Source of the DNA: Mnemiopsis leidyi | Taxonomy: Eukaryota; Ctenophora; Tentaculata; Lobata; Bolinopsidae | Reading direction: 5' to 3' | Assembly: GCA_000226015.1 (NCBI GenBank) | Contig: JH154390.1 | Span: forward strand, 326,837 to 390,836 | DNA length: 64,000 bases | Part shown: positions 1 through 12,200 of the stretch, piece after piece | Numbering within the stretch: position 1 is the stretch's first letter | Layout of the letters: every line of letters starts with the position of its first letter | Notes under the pieces: model-generated | What the model saw: only the letters and a program-made list of their open reading frames with translations | Told to the model about the DNA's origin: nothing | Database searches by the model: none | Position numbers and translations under genes: made by a program

Positions 1-2489
1 CAGCAGGCAGGTCTACTGACACCAACTCCAGAGTTTCTCCAGGTTTCAGAACGTTACACAGATTGTACATGCTGCTCCCTTTCTTCGCTTTGTCAACCTC
101 CTTCTTCAACTTCCTCATCTCATCCTCCTTCTTCCTTGAGGCCTGGTTAGCAACTTCCAACTCCTTCTCAAGATTCATCAGCTCAGACTTGGCTGACTTC
201 TCAGAGTTCTTCATCGCTTCCAGAGCTTTCTCTTGGGCGAGTAAAGCGTTCTCCAGCCGCCCTACTCGAGCCTTGCAATCATCGTACTCAAGCTGCAGGG
301 ATTCTATGTTCTCGTTCAGATGCCTATTTTCTTGCTCAAGTTTGCCATTTTCAGCTATTTTCTGTTTTATTTCCTCTGCAAACTCTTCGTTCACGTTCTG
401 AAGACGCGATACCTCGCGTTTGTTAACGCCCAGCTGAGCTTCTGCTTCAATCTTTGCAACCTGTAAAAGCAATATTTTTGCTAAATGCGGATGAACTAGT
501 CGCATTTTATTATCCTTATTACTTACGTAAACATGCAGATCCCATATGGTCCATTTTTCCGAAAACTAAACAACGAATAATGACAGATGTTAACAAATTC
601 TAACAAAAATACAAATTTTTGCAAGCTGGTAACAGAGAAATCATGTTTGCCATGACTTACCTCAGCTATCCTGAGATCGGACCTCATTGTATCCAGATCC
701 TCGTACGTCTCGTTGAGTTCCTTGACTCTCAACATCAGGGTGCCCTCTAGCGACGAGACTGTCTGTTGTAACGCATCGCACTGAGCGTTTGTTTGTTACA
801 CTGATGTGATCTAGATAATTATACAGGTATAGGAGTGACGTTCGTTGTTTTAACATGGACCATCTGGAGATTGCCTTGTGACCAGGTGACGTACAATGAT
901 ATTGCCAATATAGAAACTTAACAAATGGCATGGTTTTACGGATTTTTCCAAAGCTCAAATGACCCTTACTTAGTCCCAGCTTTAAAATAGAAAATGGAAG
1001 ACATATGTATAAACTTTTTGAATAAAAGTTGGGTATACACAAAAAGGTTGACCCTCAGAAAACATCTAAGACAAAATTACTCCGGAGTCCGGTACCTGTT
1101 TAGCAAGAAGTGCAAGTCTCTCGTTGTCAGAGTCGAAGTAAAGAGCAGGGTTGATTTCACCATCCTGTTTTTCGACAACGAGAACTTCGTTTCTTTTGTG
1201 AAGCAGCTGGTTTGCTGTTTCCAGTTGTACTGATTGTCTTCTGGTAACATTAAGCTGGGCTTCCTAGGCAAAAATTTCTAAAATTATCCCACCAATCGGA
1301 CGAAATGGTCAGTTTCGTTGCCACAATCTTAAGTTACGTTGGCCAGAAAGAAATTTTCGGATTATAAACGAATTTTGAAAACTGACTAAAAGATTGATAA
1401 GAATTTAACATTTTGTGAGTAAGTTTGTGCTCACCATGTTCTTTCTCTGTTCCTCAAGATCCTGTACCATTTCGTCTTTCTGCTGCAATGCCTTCTCTAA
1501 AGCTGTTATCCTGTTGCTGTACAACTTTTCTAGTTCCATGATGGTCGATACCACTGCTTCAGCTTTACTGTCCTAGAAAAGGAACATTTTTATACGGCTT
1601 ACCTTAATGTGTTACACCTGTTTCTTATGGGTTCCCTCTTCGATCTTCAAAACACGAAATGTACCTTGTTTTTCTTGATGAGATCTTGATTTGAGATCTT
1701 AAGCTTCTTGATTTCCTCTTCAATTTGAGATTTCTGGGCATCCTGCTCGATACTCATACGAAGTGCTTGCTCTTTAAGATCATGGTACGCCTTTTGCATA
1801 GACGTGAGCTGAAAAATGCATATATGTGAAAGCTTGAAAAATGTAAACTAAACTGTCAAATATTCTTTCTACAAAAAGCATAAAGAAAAGCTTTTATATC
1901 TTGAACAATTTTTCCAAGAGAGATAATACCGAGGATTTACTTAACACCTACTTCTGTGGCATCTGCAAGGAATTTTAATCCAGTCGCCTGACAATCACAA
2001 TAAGAATCCACATCTATTTCTTTCATTTCCGAACCAAAAGTAAAGAAAAATGAATTCTTAATTCCAACAGCCGGCAAAGGTCGATAAAGGTTACAAACAC
2101 ACGGTGCACGACTATCTGATAACTCTACAAACAGACCTGTACCTTAACTCCTTAATTTCCGCCACAATATCGCCAATACGGCCCCTACAATAAAATTGCC
2201 ACTACCAGCAACAATCTCCTCAGCGCACCAACTCTAATACTCATCACTAACCGTGTAATTAAGACATCTAGATGGATCTACTAACCTCAGATTGCAGGAC
2301 CTCAAGCTGTCGTAGTTTCGGCTTCGTGTCCTCGATTTCAGCCAGCAAGTTTTTGTACTGACGTTTCAAGTCGGCCTGGGGAGGGGGAGGAACTTTAACC
2401 ACAATATCAACATCTACCGGTCGGTGAGACCCCCGCGGAGATTTGATCTCAAGCGTGGCCGAGGTAGCTCGAGCTGGAGAGTGTGTCAT
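1..2489 (-). CDS. Coiled-coil rod protein, 5' part (3' end beyond window)
   Basis: Seven exons read on the minus strand: 2489-2286, 1987-1952, 1808-1665, 1572-1435, 1263-1096, 780-661 and 460 to the left edge. Every junction has GT..AG ends and every intron is phase 0, so the frame stays open throughout (about 423 codons seen). The first ~35 residues are Ser/Pro-rich, followed by a proline stretch (KVPPPP) and then nearly continuous heptad-like Glu/Lys/Leu sequence (ADLKRQYKNLLAEIEDTK, later ELEKLYSNRITALEKALQ), i.e. a long coiled coil. Toward the edge the helix breaks into a less helical stretch (SSMYNLCNVLKPGETLEL). I chose the ATG at 2489 because it opens the frame; a second ATG at 2591 (MATDQK, then a possible donor) could be an alternative first exon. 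A structural, cytoskeletal or centrosomal role is a guess. I do not recognise the family. Confidence 0.75.
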
Positions 2490-3273
2490 TGTGGGTGGGT
2501 AAAGTAAAAACCAGGGCTGTACTATCAGAAACAGTTACACGAAAACAAATGTGATCAATAGACGAAATAACCTTTTGGTCGGTTGCCATTGTGGGATGTA
2601 AGGAGCTGTTACGAGTGTGAAATAAGAATTCTCAGCAAATTATAGCTCTAGTCCTCATAGCAACGCTACAGAAATGCCACCCGAGTTTGCTCCCTGCCAA
2701 TCTAATTTTTGGGGAACTTTACCTGGCACTTCGTCATTTGAGACTCCCGATATTGAGCAAACCTTCAGGCTCAGCTTGATGACGAGGACATGGCCAGAAA
2801 TCCAGGTTGAAAATTCAGCGGGCTGGTTTGAATATAGATCCTCTTAGTTCAGGCAACTTCGCAATAGTACTAAATCTATAACAATAAGTTTTCCTACTCC
2901 CAGTAACGAAGCTATCCCTCACTCAGTTGAGTAAGTTTGGAGACAACAACACTTTTACAGTTAGGTATGCGACACCAGGCAGAGAAAGTAATAGTTATAG
3001 TGGCCGGGTGGCATGTCACAATGTGATTTGAAAGAGCTAATAGCTAATCGCAGAAACTTGATACGAAATGGCATAAAATGTCCGGAAATTAGGACAGCTC
3101 TATGATGCTTTATCGTTAAACACGCTAACAGTTAATGCTTCACCGCTCATGACTACTGACCAGCCTATATTAGTATTTAACACGTGGTGGGGCTAGATGT
3201 TCTGGTATAGCTACACGGTGACTACTACCTGTCAAAGTACCATGGAGTGAGACCAGCCTTGTACAGAATTTAA
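2490..3273. other. Intergenic spacer, probable promoter of the coiled-coil gene
   Basis: No open frame longer than 60 codons with coding character. It lies between the poly(A) signal of the Ras-association gene and the start of the coiled-coil gene, both on the minus strand, so it should hold the latter's promoter. I see no clear TATA box or repeat. Confidence 0.5.
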
Positions 3274-3279
3274 TTTATT
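3274..3279 (-). terminator. Poly(A) signal AATAAA of the Ras-association gene
   Basis: AATAAA on the minus strand 15 bases after the stop codon at 3295-3297. It supports that stop as the true end of the gene and implies a very short 3'UTR. Confidence 0.6.
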
Positions 3280-3294
3280 CATAATTGGTACCAA

Positions 3295-6200
3295 TCATAA
3301 GATTAAAACAAGAATACTATTACTAACATGTGGCATCATCTTGTTGATCTGATCAGAAGGTAGATCCTCACAATCATCCTCCTCAGCGATACACGGAAGT
3401 TTTATCTCGTACAAAGTCATCCCAGTAGCTTCATCGTGTTCCAGGTCAAGTATCTTATTGTACTTGTCCTTCTTAAAGCAAGTCTTTAACTTTTCAAGTC
3501 TAGAACACAAATTTCTATAGTTTCCACTTAAAGTTTCGTATTCGGAAATCTCCGATTCTGAAGTTTCTGATTCAGAAGTTTCCAAGTCGTCGTAAGCTGC
3601 CCCGTAAGAGTTATCAGGTTTGGGGAGAGCATAGGGAGAGCTGTATTTGTTGTCTGAGGAGTCCAGATCATTCTCAGATTCACTTTCAGTTTCATGTTCT
3701 GTCGGTTGTGGAGTGTGGACATCCACGTCAGCAGTGTCCGTCTCTGTCTCGGGCTCTGTAGAAAGACAGAATGGGACCACATTGTCTCTTATCTCCTTAA
3801 CATCATGAGAATCTCTCTCCACCTCCAAAGGAGGCCATGTTTGAGACTGAGAACCATCCTCTTCAGCCTTGTCTAAAGAATCGTGAGATGTGTCAGGGAG
3901 AGACTTTGTATCACCTGAACAATAAGAACTGCCACTAGTTTCAGTTATAGGGCAACTTTGCAAGTCTCCTACATCTACAGGACAAGTACGTTCAATTACC
4001 TCTATAGACTGGCAATGTTCCTGTTCAGATTGATCCTGTCGCTCAGAGAAGTTCTCACAACCAGGAACATGGTCAATCTCCTCTGTCTCAGACTTGGGAT
4101 CCTCTGAAGAACTTAAGTATCGGTCCATTAGATCGTCAACTATACTTGGCTTCCTAGCCAAAGGTTTCTGTACGGACTCACTTGTTTCAGATGTTGACCA
4201 TGAATCTGCTTCATATGAGGTTTCTTCAGTGGCAACAGCGCCCATCTTCGGCACAGATTTGTCATATAATTTGGAGTCACTTAAAGCACTGAGAGACAAT
4301 TCTTTGTTAACAAACGTGGCATTACAATGATCGGAGAAGTCGTCTGAAGAGTCAAGCTCAACTTCAACATTCGCAGCAGGACCATTTAAATCGTCTTCAG
4401 AAACCATGTGACTCTTCTTGATGTCCTCTACAGGACTCTGTATTTCCTGGCTGAGTATATCAGTAAAGTCCTCAGAATCAAACTCCTGTATATCAGGAAC
4501 TGATTCAACGTCATTCAGAGAAACAGTACCATCATCAATCATGTATTTGGAAGCAGAGGACACGCTCTGACAGTCTGATAGAACATCTATAGGAAGACAG
4601 CTGAGATTCTCTATTTCATCTGTTGTTATAACAGGAATTACCTCCTCGATTGAAGTAACTGAGAGACATTCCACAAGTTGCAATGATTCAGTCTGACCGA
4701 GAATCACAGTGTCCTCTTCAGGGCGGTTACCTAAAGAGCTCTGTACGTTAGAGTTTGAGAGTATCAGAACAGAGTTGACATCTGGAACCTCCTCTGGGTC
4801 CATAACGGGAGCGAGGTCGTCATAGGGCGACTCACAAATCTCACACTCAACATAATGTATGTCTTCAGTATCGGATTTATCAGAGTGATAGGTAACTTCT
4901 ATACCCACGGTTCCTCTGTCCTTAGGTTCGTCAGGAAGGTAACTCTGGAACAGTTCCTCAAGCTCACTAGCAGCAGCTTCTGGATCTGAGCAGTATTCGT
5001 CTAAGATGACCGGGTTTGAAAATCCAGATTCGGAAGACAGAAGATCCCCAGTGTCACTGACTAAAGTATCATCCATGACATTGGAGTTGTTCTGCAAGCT
5101 CCGATCGTAGGTGGAGTCGCTGAAGTTGTGACGATCAGTGTCGAGGGAAGTAGCGAAACTCTCGTTACAGTCGTTCACGATCTCCTCTATCTCAAATCGA
5201 AGTTTTTCTACAGATTCCCTCAGAATAGCTGTAGAATCCGTGGATACTGTAATTCTAGAAATTTCAGTAGTTCCAGTCTCGATGGAAGGCTGGGAGAGTG
5301 ATGTGCCTGACTTGTGAGGTTTCCTGGATATTTTACGGGGGACTATTGAGTCTAACCTTTGTTTAGTTAGACCCTCACCCCCAGAGGAAGTGGATATCTC
5401 CATTGTACCCTGGTCTTCCATCAGATTATTGCCCTTATCTTCACAAGATTCTCTCTTTTTATTGCCCTTGATTGGGCTTTTTGGTTTGGGTAGCACTTTA
5501 GGAGGTATCTTTGGACACTGTGCAGCTGGGGTAATAACTTCGGCGATTGCTATAGGAATTTCCATTTCTTCCTGTTCTACGTTTGAGGAATGAAGCAACG
5601 GCTGTTTGGTCAAGCATTCCAAGGAACAGTTCTTGACTGGATCTTCGGTTGATCTGGGCCTAGAGGAACGTCGGTTCTTTTTCAATCTTTGTGCTTTACT
5701 TGGAGTTTTAGGAGGTGTTCCCTTAAGCAGCCTTTCATCAGGTTTTTTCGGACTTGGTGAGGACTGAGAAAGTTGCTCGAAAAATTCGATAGATATTGAT
5801 ATCAAACCTGCAGATTGGTCAGATTCTTCCTTCACAAGATCTACCGATTTCTTTTTAGGCTCGTCAATGTCTGAATCAAACAGTTTCCTCTGGACAGGAA
5901 CTGACTGTTGATCTACTTCACAAGTAATGGGTTCATTGGGTTTGTATTCCTGACCCTTTCCCTCTTCTTCAAGAACGAAAGATCCCATAGGATCGCTGAG
6001 AGCACACTTCATTTTCTCAGGACTGAAGTATTTTTCTTCCAGCAAACTAGTTTTTTCCTCTAAAGCGTTATACAATTCTTTAGTTTCAGCTAAAAGAGCT
6101 AGACTCTCTGTCATGGGCAATCCATCTGTTTCAGTAGCATTACTGCCAAGAGGTGATATCACCTCTATGTCCGTCTGACAAGGTGATATTATCTCTTTGT

Positions 6201-9200
6201 CCGTCTGACAAGGTGACATCACCTCGTTGTCCATTTGACAAGGTAATATTACCTCGTACTCCATCTGACGAGGCGATATCTCCACGTTCTCTAACTGGTC
6301 TGCTGGAAGACTTATATCTATTGGAATGTCAGCTTCAGTCGGAAAATTAATCTCGGAATCTTCCACCGAAGTTTCGTATGCGTTGTCCTTGTCAGACATT
6401 TCGTTATGAGTCGATATTGAATCTTCTAGAATAGTTATGTCCTGGCTATCGCCTGTTTCGTCCATTGAATGCTCGTTGTTGACGGGAAGAGTTTCACTAT
6501 CTGAGACAGCGCTGTAATCTCCGACCAACTCTCCACTTTGGTGTTTGGACTCCGCCTCTGCTTTCACATGAGCAATGTACTTCTCATACTCCTCCGTAGT
6601 TTCAAACTTGTTCCTGTCTATGTCGAAGTTATCCCAACTCATCTCGTGGAGCATATTCCCATGGCTAGCTACCGAGAGTTTTCTGGGAGTGCTGCAGTCT
6701 GATCTCCCTTTACTTCTAGGAGTGCTGTACCCGGAGGGAGGCCGTCTCTCGCTATCAGAGCTACCTCCAGGGGAGTTGTCCGGGTCTGTAGTGGGGGAAG
6801 TAATGTTGAAGACGGGGACTATTAGGTCCTCATCCTGCTCCTCGAAACTCTCGTGATCAGCAGGGCGGTAACTGCTTCCATCGCTGACATTAACGCCACT
6901 ATCTGAACAGCAGGAACTCTGCTCCAGGGCACTTTTAGCTGTGATAAACATTTCCGGATCTGAATCTACGTCGCTACCATTGGAAGTTCCGAAACTTAGT
7001 CTAAACGACTGGCTGGTCAGGTTCAAGCTTGGTTTGTCGTAGTCTGTAGAGTAGCTGGACTCGGGTGACTCGTCCTTGATTTTGTTGGTTCTCGGAGAGG
7101 ATGTGTAGAATTCTGATGAGGTGCAAGTCTGGTTTATTGGGTTACCAGAGCTGTCTAGAAATTCGCTATGCACGAAACTGTTAGCGTCCAGAGCTGGAGA
7201 AGGGCCAAGACCGTGCAGATCTGCAAACAGATGTTCTTCTATATCTTTGATATCGCCCGAAGAGGATCTTTTGATGAAACCTGTGTGGAAATGGCGGTTA
7301 AAATAAAATATTTATTTGGCACAAGTGCATGGGTCTCATTAATTACAGGACAAACTTATCGTATTTGTCCATCTACCAATCTAATTAACCATTGGGCCAA
7401 GGACTGAATCTGGAAATGAGTCGAAGCCCTGTATTGTAATCCAGTGGAATTTGAACAGATAGCACAAATTGAATTACCCCTGTTCTTAAAATTATTTGCA
7501 TATTTGTAGCCCATTGAATTGAAGGTAAGCCGGGCGTCAAAAAATTTGATTGTGGAAGGGGGTGTAAATGGACCAAGAAGGGCCTAAATGCGGCCAGGGC
7601 CAGAATCGTGCGGAAGTTTGAATTTTCGATTTTGGCGGGAACTTGCAACTTGCTAACTTGGGTTGGAACCGAAACAGGTATGGCATATCCAGGCTGCTGA
7701 AATTCAATTGATAAGGAAGAAATTATGCAGTCTGCGCTTACGATGGACATAAAATGAAGTAATCAACACAACAATGAGAAATATGAATCACAATGATAGC
7801 ATTACATTTACAATCGGCATTCGGTTACCATGGAAACAAATCTCACCAGTCTGAACATGACCGGGGAAATCTTTAGGTCGAATATGAGGAGGTGGGGATA
7901 AACGAAAAATGAGAGAGATGGTATAAAGCTATATTGTAAAATTTATGACTCACGATATGCAGGGGGTTGCTGCAATCCCAGCCACCTGTTCTGCATCTCC
8001 TCAAAACCTGAGTTTATCTTCTGTTGTCGGGTGTCCATTTTCTTGTTTCCCAACTCTAGATGGCCTGATAGATCCTCCTCCAAGGAGGGAAGTATGCTAA
8101 ACGACCCCGGGAGTTCTGTAGACCTGATAGAGGAAGTTAGAAACTTATACTTTGGCAGGAGAAATCTTATCTTAGCATTTTAGGCGATTTTTACTTTTAG
8201 GAAAAGTTTGGGACGAAATCATACATGAAATATGCTAATTAATTTTAACCTGATAGAGTTAGTATCGCAATCGTTGAACATGTCAGCTGACGCAAAGTCC
8301 GGGACCTCACCAGGTCCAAGGGTCTCTGTAGTCCCGATAGAAGAAAAAGATGGTTCGAAGGGGAGTCTCTGTAGGGGTTGTTGAGAAACTTGACTATCAT
8401 ATGGAGTGACTGTCGTGAAGTCTGTGTTGGATGTTTGGAGACCTGAGCTGGAGATTTTCGAGGAGAATTGACTTGGTGCTGCCAACTGTCCAAACGGCTG
8501 AAAAAGATTATTTTTAGAAATCAATCGTAAATACGTTTTGGTATCCCGGCATTCTGTTACAGCAAAGGCATAAGTTTTAGAGCATAATTCAAATTTATTG
8601 TGTTTGTTTTGTATCAAAATTGTGATCGCATTGTATCAATATTGTGTTTGTATTGTATCAATATTCATTGAAGTAATTAATTTGCTGCAATATTTTGAAA
8701 AGTTTTTGATTAAACAAGAATTTCGCCCATTATTCCCGACAGACGGGCGATATATTTCCACCCAGCCGGACCTGTTAAAATCTTATTTGGGATTGATGAA
8801 GCATAATANNNNNNNNNNNNNNNACCATCCTGCTAACCCCACTATTCTACCAAATGTCCCGATTCCTAACCACCTTATGCCTTTTTAAGGCCGCTTCGCG
8901 GCCGGCTGGGTGGAAAAAATTGAGACACTGAGATAGTCCTGATACTATCTAGTATCTACAGACAATCGACATTATCATAACGCTATGAATTTTTAGTAAA
9001 TCATCAACGGTTAGATCAATAGAATGACATCAACTAAGTCAGTGGGTCGTGCAATAAACATGAGAAAAATCACCTCTGGAGTTGAAGGTGAGATACCCAA
9101 AACAAACTTAACATCTTCGAAAGGCAGCCACTTCCGCTGAAGCAACACCGGGCAATCTGTACTTCTTAACACTCGATCTAAACATTTACTCCTAGTTAGG

Positions 9201-12200
9201 TAATCATAATATCTACACTTCAATTTTATAGACGAAAATCTCAAGACATTTTACCATTTAACTCTATCGAAATGCCGTGATCTCTTTAAAACTCACCAAA
9301 GTTAGGTCGCCGTTCCATGAGATGATATCTCTGACATGGGTCTAGTTGGTATTTGTTGACAAGTTCTGATATTATCCTGGACGTGGTTGCATCTTCAGAG
9401 ACCTCAGCAGCTCCTCGTCTAAATGAAGTGTTGGAATAGTGCAGTGGCTCGTCTCCAAATACCTAGGGAGACGAGTAATTAAGTTAATTTTTCGGCTTTT
9501 GCCTGGTCGCTAATCTAAAACTAAAACTCTGACTCTTGTAACGTTTAAACAGTCAATTCTGATCATAACGGCAAGACATAGTCTTACCATCATGATAGCT
9601 TTGGGTTTCTGCCTGACTTCGAATCTGTAATTTTCGTTGGCATCCCAGTCGTCGTGAAGAAACAGGGGCCTATCCGTGTCCATGAGAGGACGGTCTGAGA
9701 CTGAAATGTCATTATGAGATCAGATCAGACGGAAGTTCATGCAGCTCATGTCAAACTAGGAAACTATATTTAAGGTTCAGACTTTTAGAATTCAACTCAC
9801 TGGAGGACTGGAAGAACTTTGCACAAAGGAAAAAGTCCTTGTCCATTCCGGGGAGGTTAAGTTTGCTGTGGACAGTGGCGAGAAGTTCTCGAGCAGTGGT
9901 GTCAGGGGAGATCAGGAAACCTTTGTAACCTTCTACACCTCCGTCTATCTGATCTGCCCAGATACGGATCAGATTCTGTTCGCCAGATCTAAAAACGGGG
10001 AACTTTAGTTTAATGATGGTAAACATTCATTATGGCAAAAGTAAGAAATAGGAATTAAAATTTAAAAGCACGTATATAGCAAATCAAAGTCCGAAAAGAC
10101 TTACGGTAAGCCTTTCTTAGGAGGAGAATTATCAGGTGCTGAAGTCAAAGATACGTCTTTAGTGGGAGTTGATTTCTTAGAGGAAGTTGGCGAAGTGGGC
10201 AGAGATCGGGACGGACTTGCTCCTTTCTTGGAACCCTGAGAGAACGATCGTACAAAGTGTCGGACAAACAGACAAACTGTATTGTACTGATGTGTCTCTT
10301 GACGTGGGGCCGTTGGTCCCGGGCCCGCCAACTTTAGTGAGAGTGATCAGATTGTCGTCGTAATTAATTTCATCATTATGCTATGATTCGAGCTATTTTG
10401 TTACTTTGAAATTGAGAAGTTGCATTTATGTTAGGGAACTCGATCGCTTATGGCTATGTGAATTCGATTAATTTGATAAATTATTGCGACGACTGTTCTT
10501 ATTTCAGTGCTTGTTGCACTAGCAGTGGCACTTACCTTAGCTTTTTTGATCATTTTCATGAAGCTGTTTCCTTTCGCTGATCGAACAAACCCAGATTTTT
10601 GCTCCTGTCTGGCATAGAAATGGATGAATTCATGCCAGTTATAATCAATATCCATTTGGATTGCTTTTCAAAATTTCCAATATCAAGTGTAGATAAGTAA
10701 GTAAGTAATATTTATAACATTACATCTTCACAGATAAAAAGAAAATATGATGATGAAAACAAAAGAGGGTTTTGGATTTAGAATGACACTTGACACAATA
10801 TAAAAAAGAAATATAATAATAAACGAAAAAATGATCATATTTAAAAAGATAGTTTTCCAAAACTTACTTAGAAGGAGAAGGAGATCTCTTCTTGACAGAG
10901 GGAGACCTGGCCGACATTGACCTGGACAGTTGAGCAGGTCTCGGAGGTTCTGGAGAGAAGGATATCTTGTTCTTGGAGGGCGAGGGAATACGGAGAGGGT
11001 TGAAAGTGTAACCTGGTTCTACCTGGAGAAGACAATAAGTGTGATCAGGGGTGGAGTGAAATGCTGATAAGGAAATCAGATTACGTAGTAAAGTCATGAT
11101 ATCGGTAATTCTCTTCAAAGCGGCTGTCTTGAAACCTTGAAACTAGAATTAAACCAATGTAATGATGCTAATCACTAACACGACAGGTCGGTATGGCGGC
11201 AGGAACAAATTTATATGTAATGTTTTCACCGAAACAAATACTTATTACTCACATCGGGTATTTCTAAGTCAGGCAAATAATCGGGAGTAGAGCGGGTTTT
11301 TAGAATGCCCCGCCGGTTAGCAGCACGATCAATCATGTTGAGCAGGAGCAAACGGGAAACTCATCGACACACAAAGTAACAGTAACACGACACTCCAGAG
11401 TGATGTTTACAATTCAAATTTACTTATTACCAGACAGATATATACAGTGAGTGAGGAGCGGCAGGGACAGTGAGTGGGAGATCAGGTGGGAGGTCAGGAT
11501 CCTATAGCAACGTGGGGATTACGTAGCACGTTCTGGAGGAACGTCATGAACCAGAAAAGTTGTTCATGTATGAGAGTGTTACACTAAGTATCGGCAAAAA
11601 ATTATTCAATTTGAGATTTTGAGGTTTTCGATAACGAGAGAAGAGTCAGTGACGAGTTAAGTTCAAGAGGGATAAATACCCTATCTGATATTTGAGTGCA
11701 GCGATATTGGTTGTCATGGCAACGAGAACTCGAAAGGAATCCGGGTATTACTATTAATAAAGCAAACTTGCGGTGGTGACAAATTGGCACAATCCCATAA
11801 ATCTTAACACAAAGCAGTAAAGTATGACTTTAATGAACATGCCTGTACCTAGATGACGATTGCATGAGAGAAATCCTGAAATCAAAATGGAATTTTCGGA
11901 AATTGACAAACAGTACGTAAATTTTGCACATTATGATAAGTATATAGCAGGACCATGTTTTTATATGCCTCAATAGTATCCTTATAGAAACTGACTGGCT
12001 CGAGCAATAATAACAGCAAAAATAAGAAGGAAGGACAGAACTCGCGTATCGTAATGTAACGGGAATCACATTTCACAACATCTGATCAAATAGGGAACAT
12101 TGAGTTTCGTGTATTAAAATTCCATACGAGATTCACATAACTCAGACTGACCATCATCAAAAAAGATGAAAGTTGAAAGCACTTTAAGACACAAACCCTT

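Noticed and set aside
10431-10655. ORF reading MDIDYNWHEFIHFYARQEQK as a start exon
   Set aside because: Only the part from the acceptor at 10609 fits the phase of the previous exon; the upstream methionine lies in the intron.
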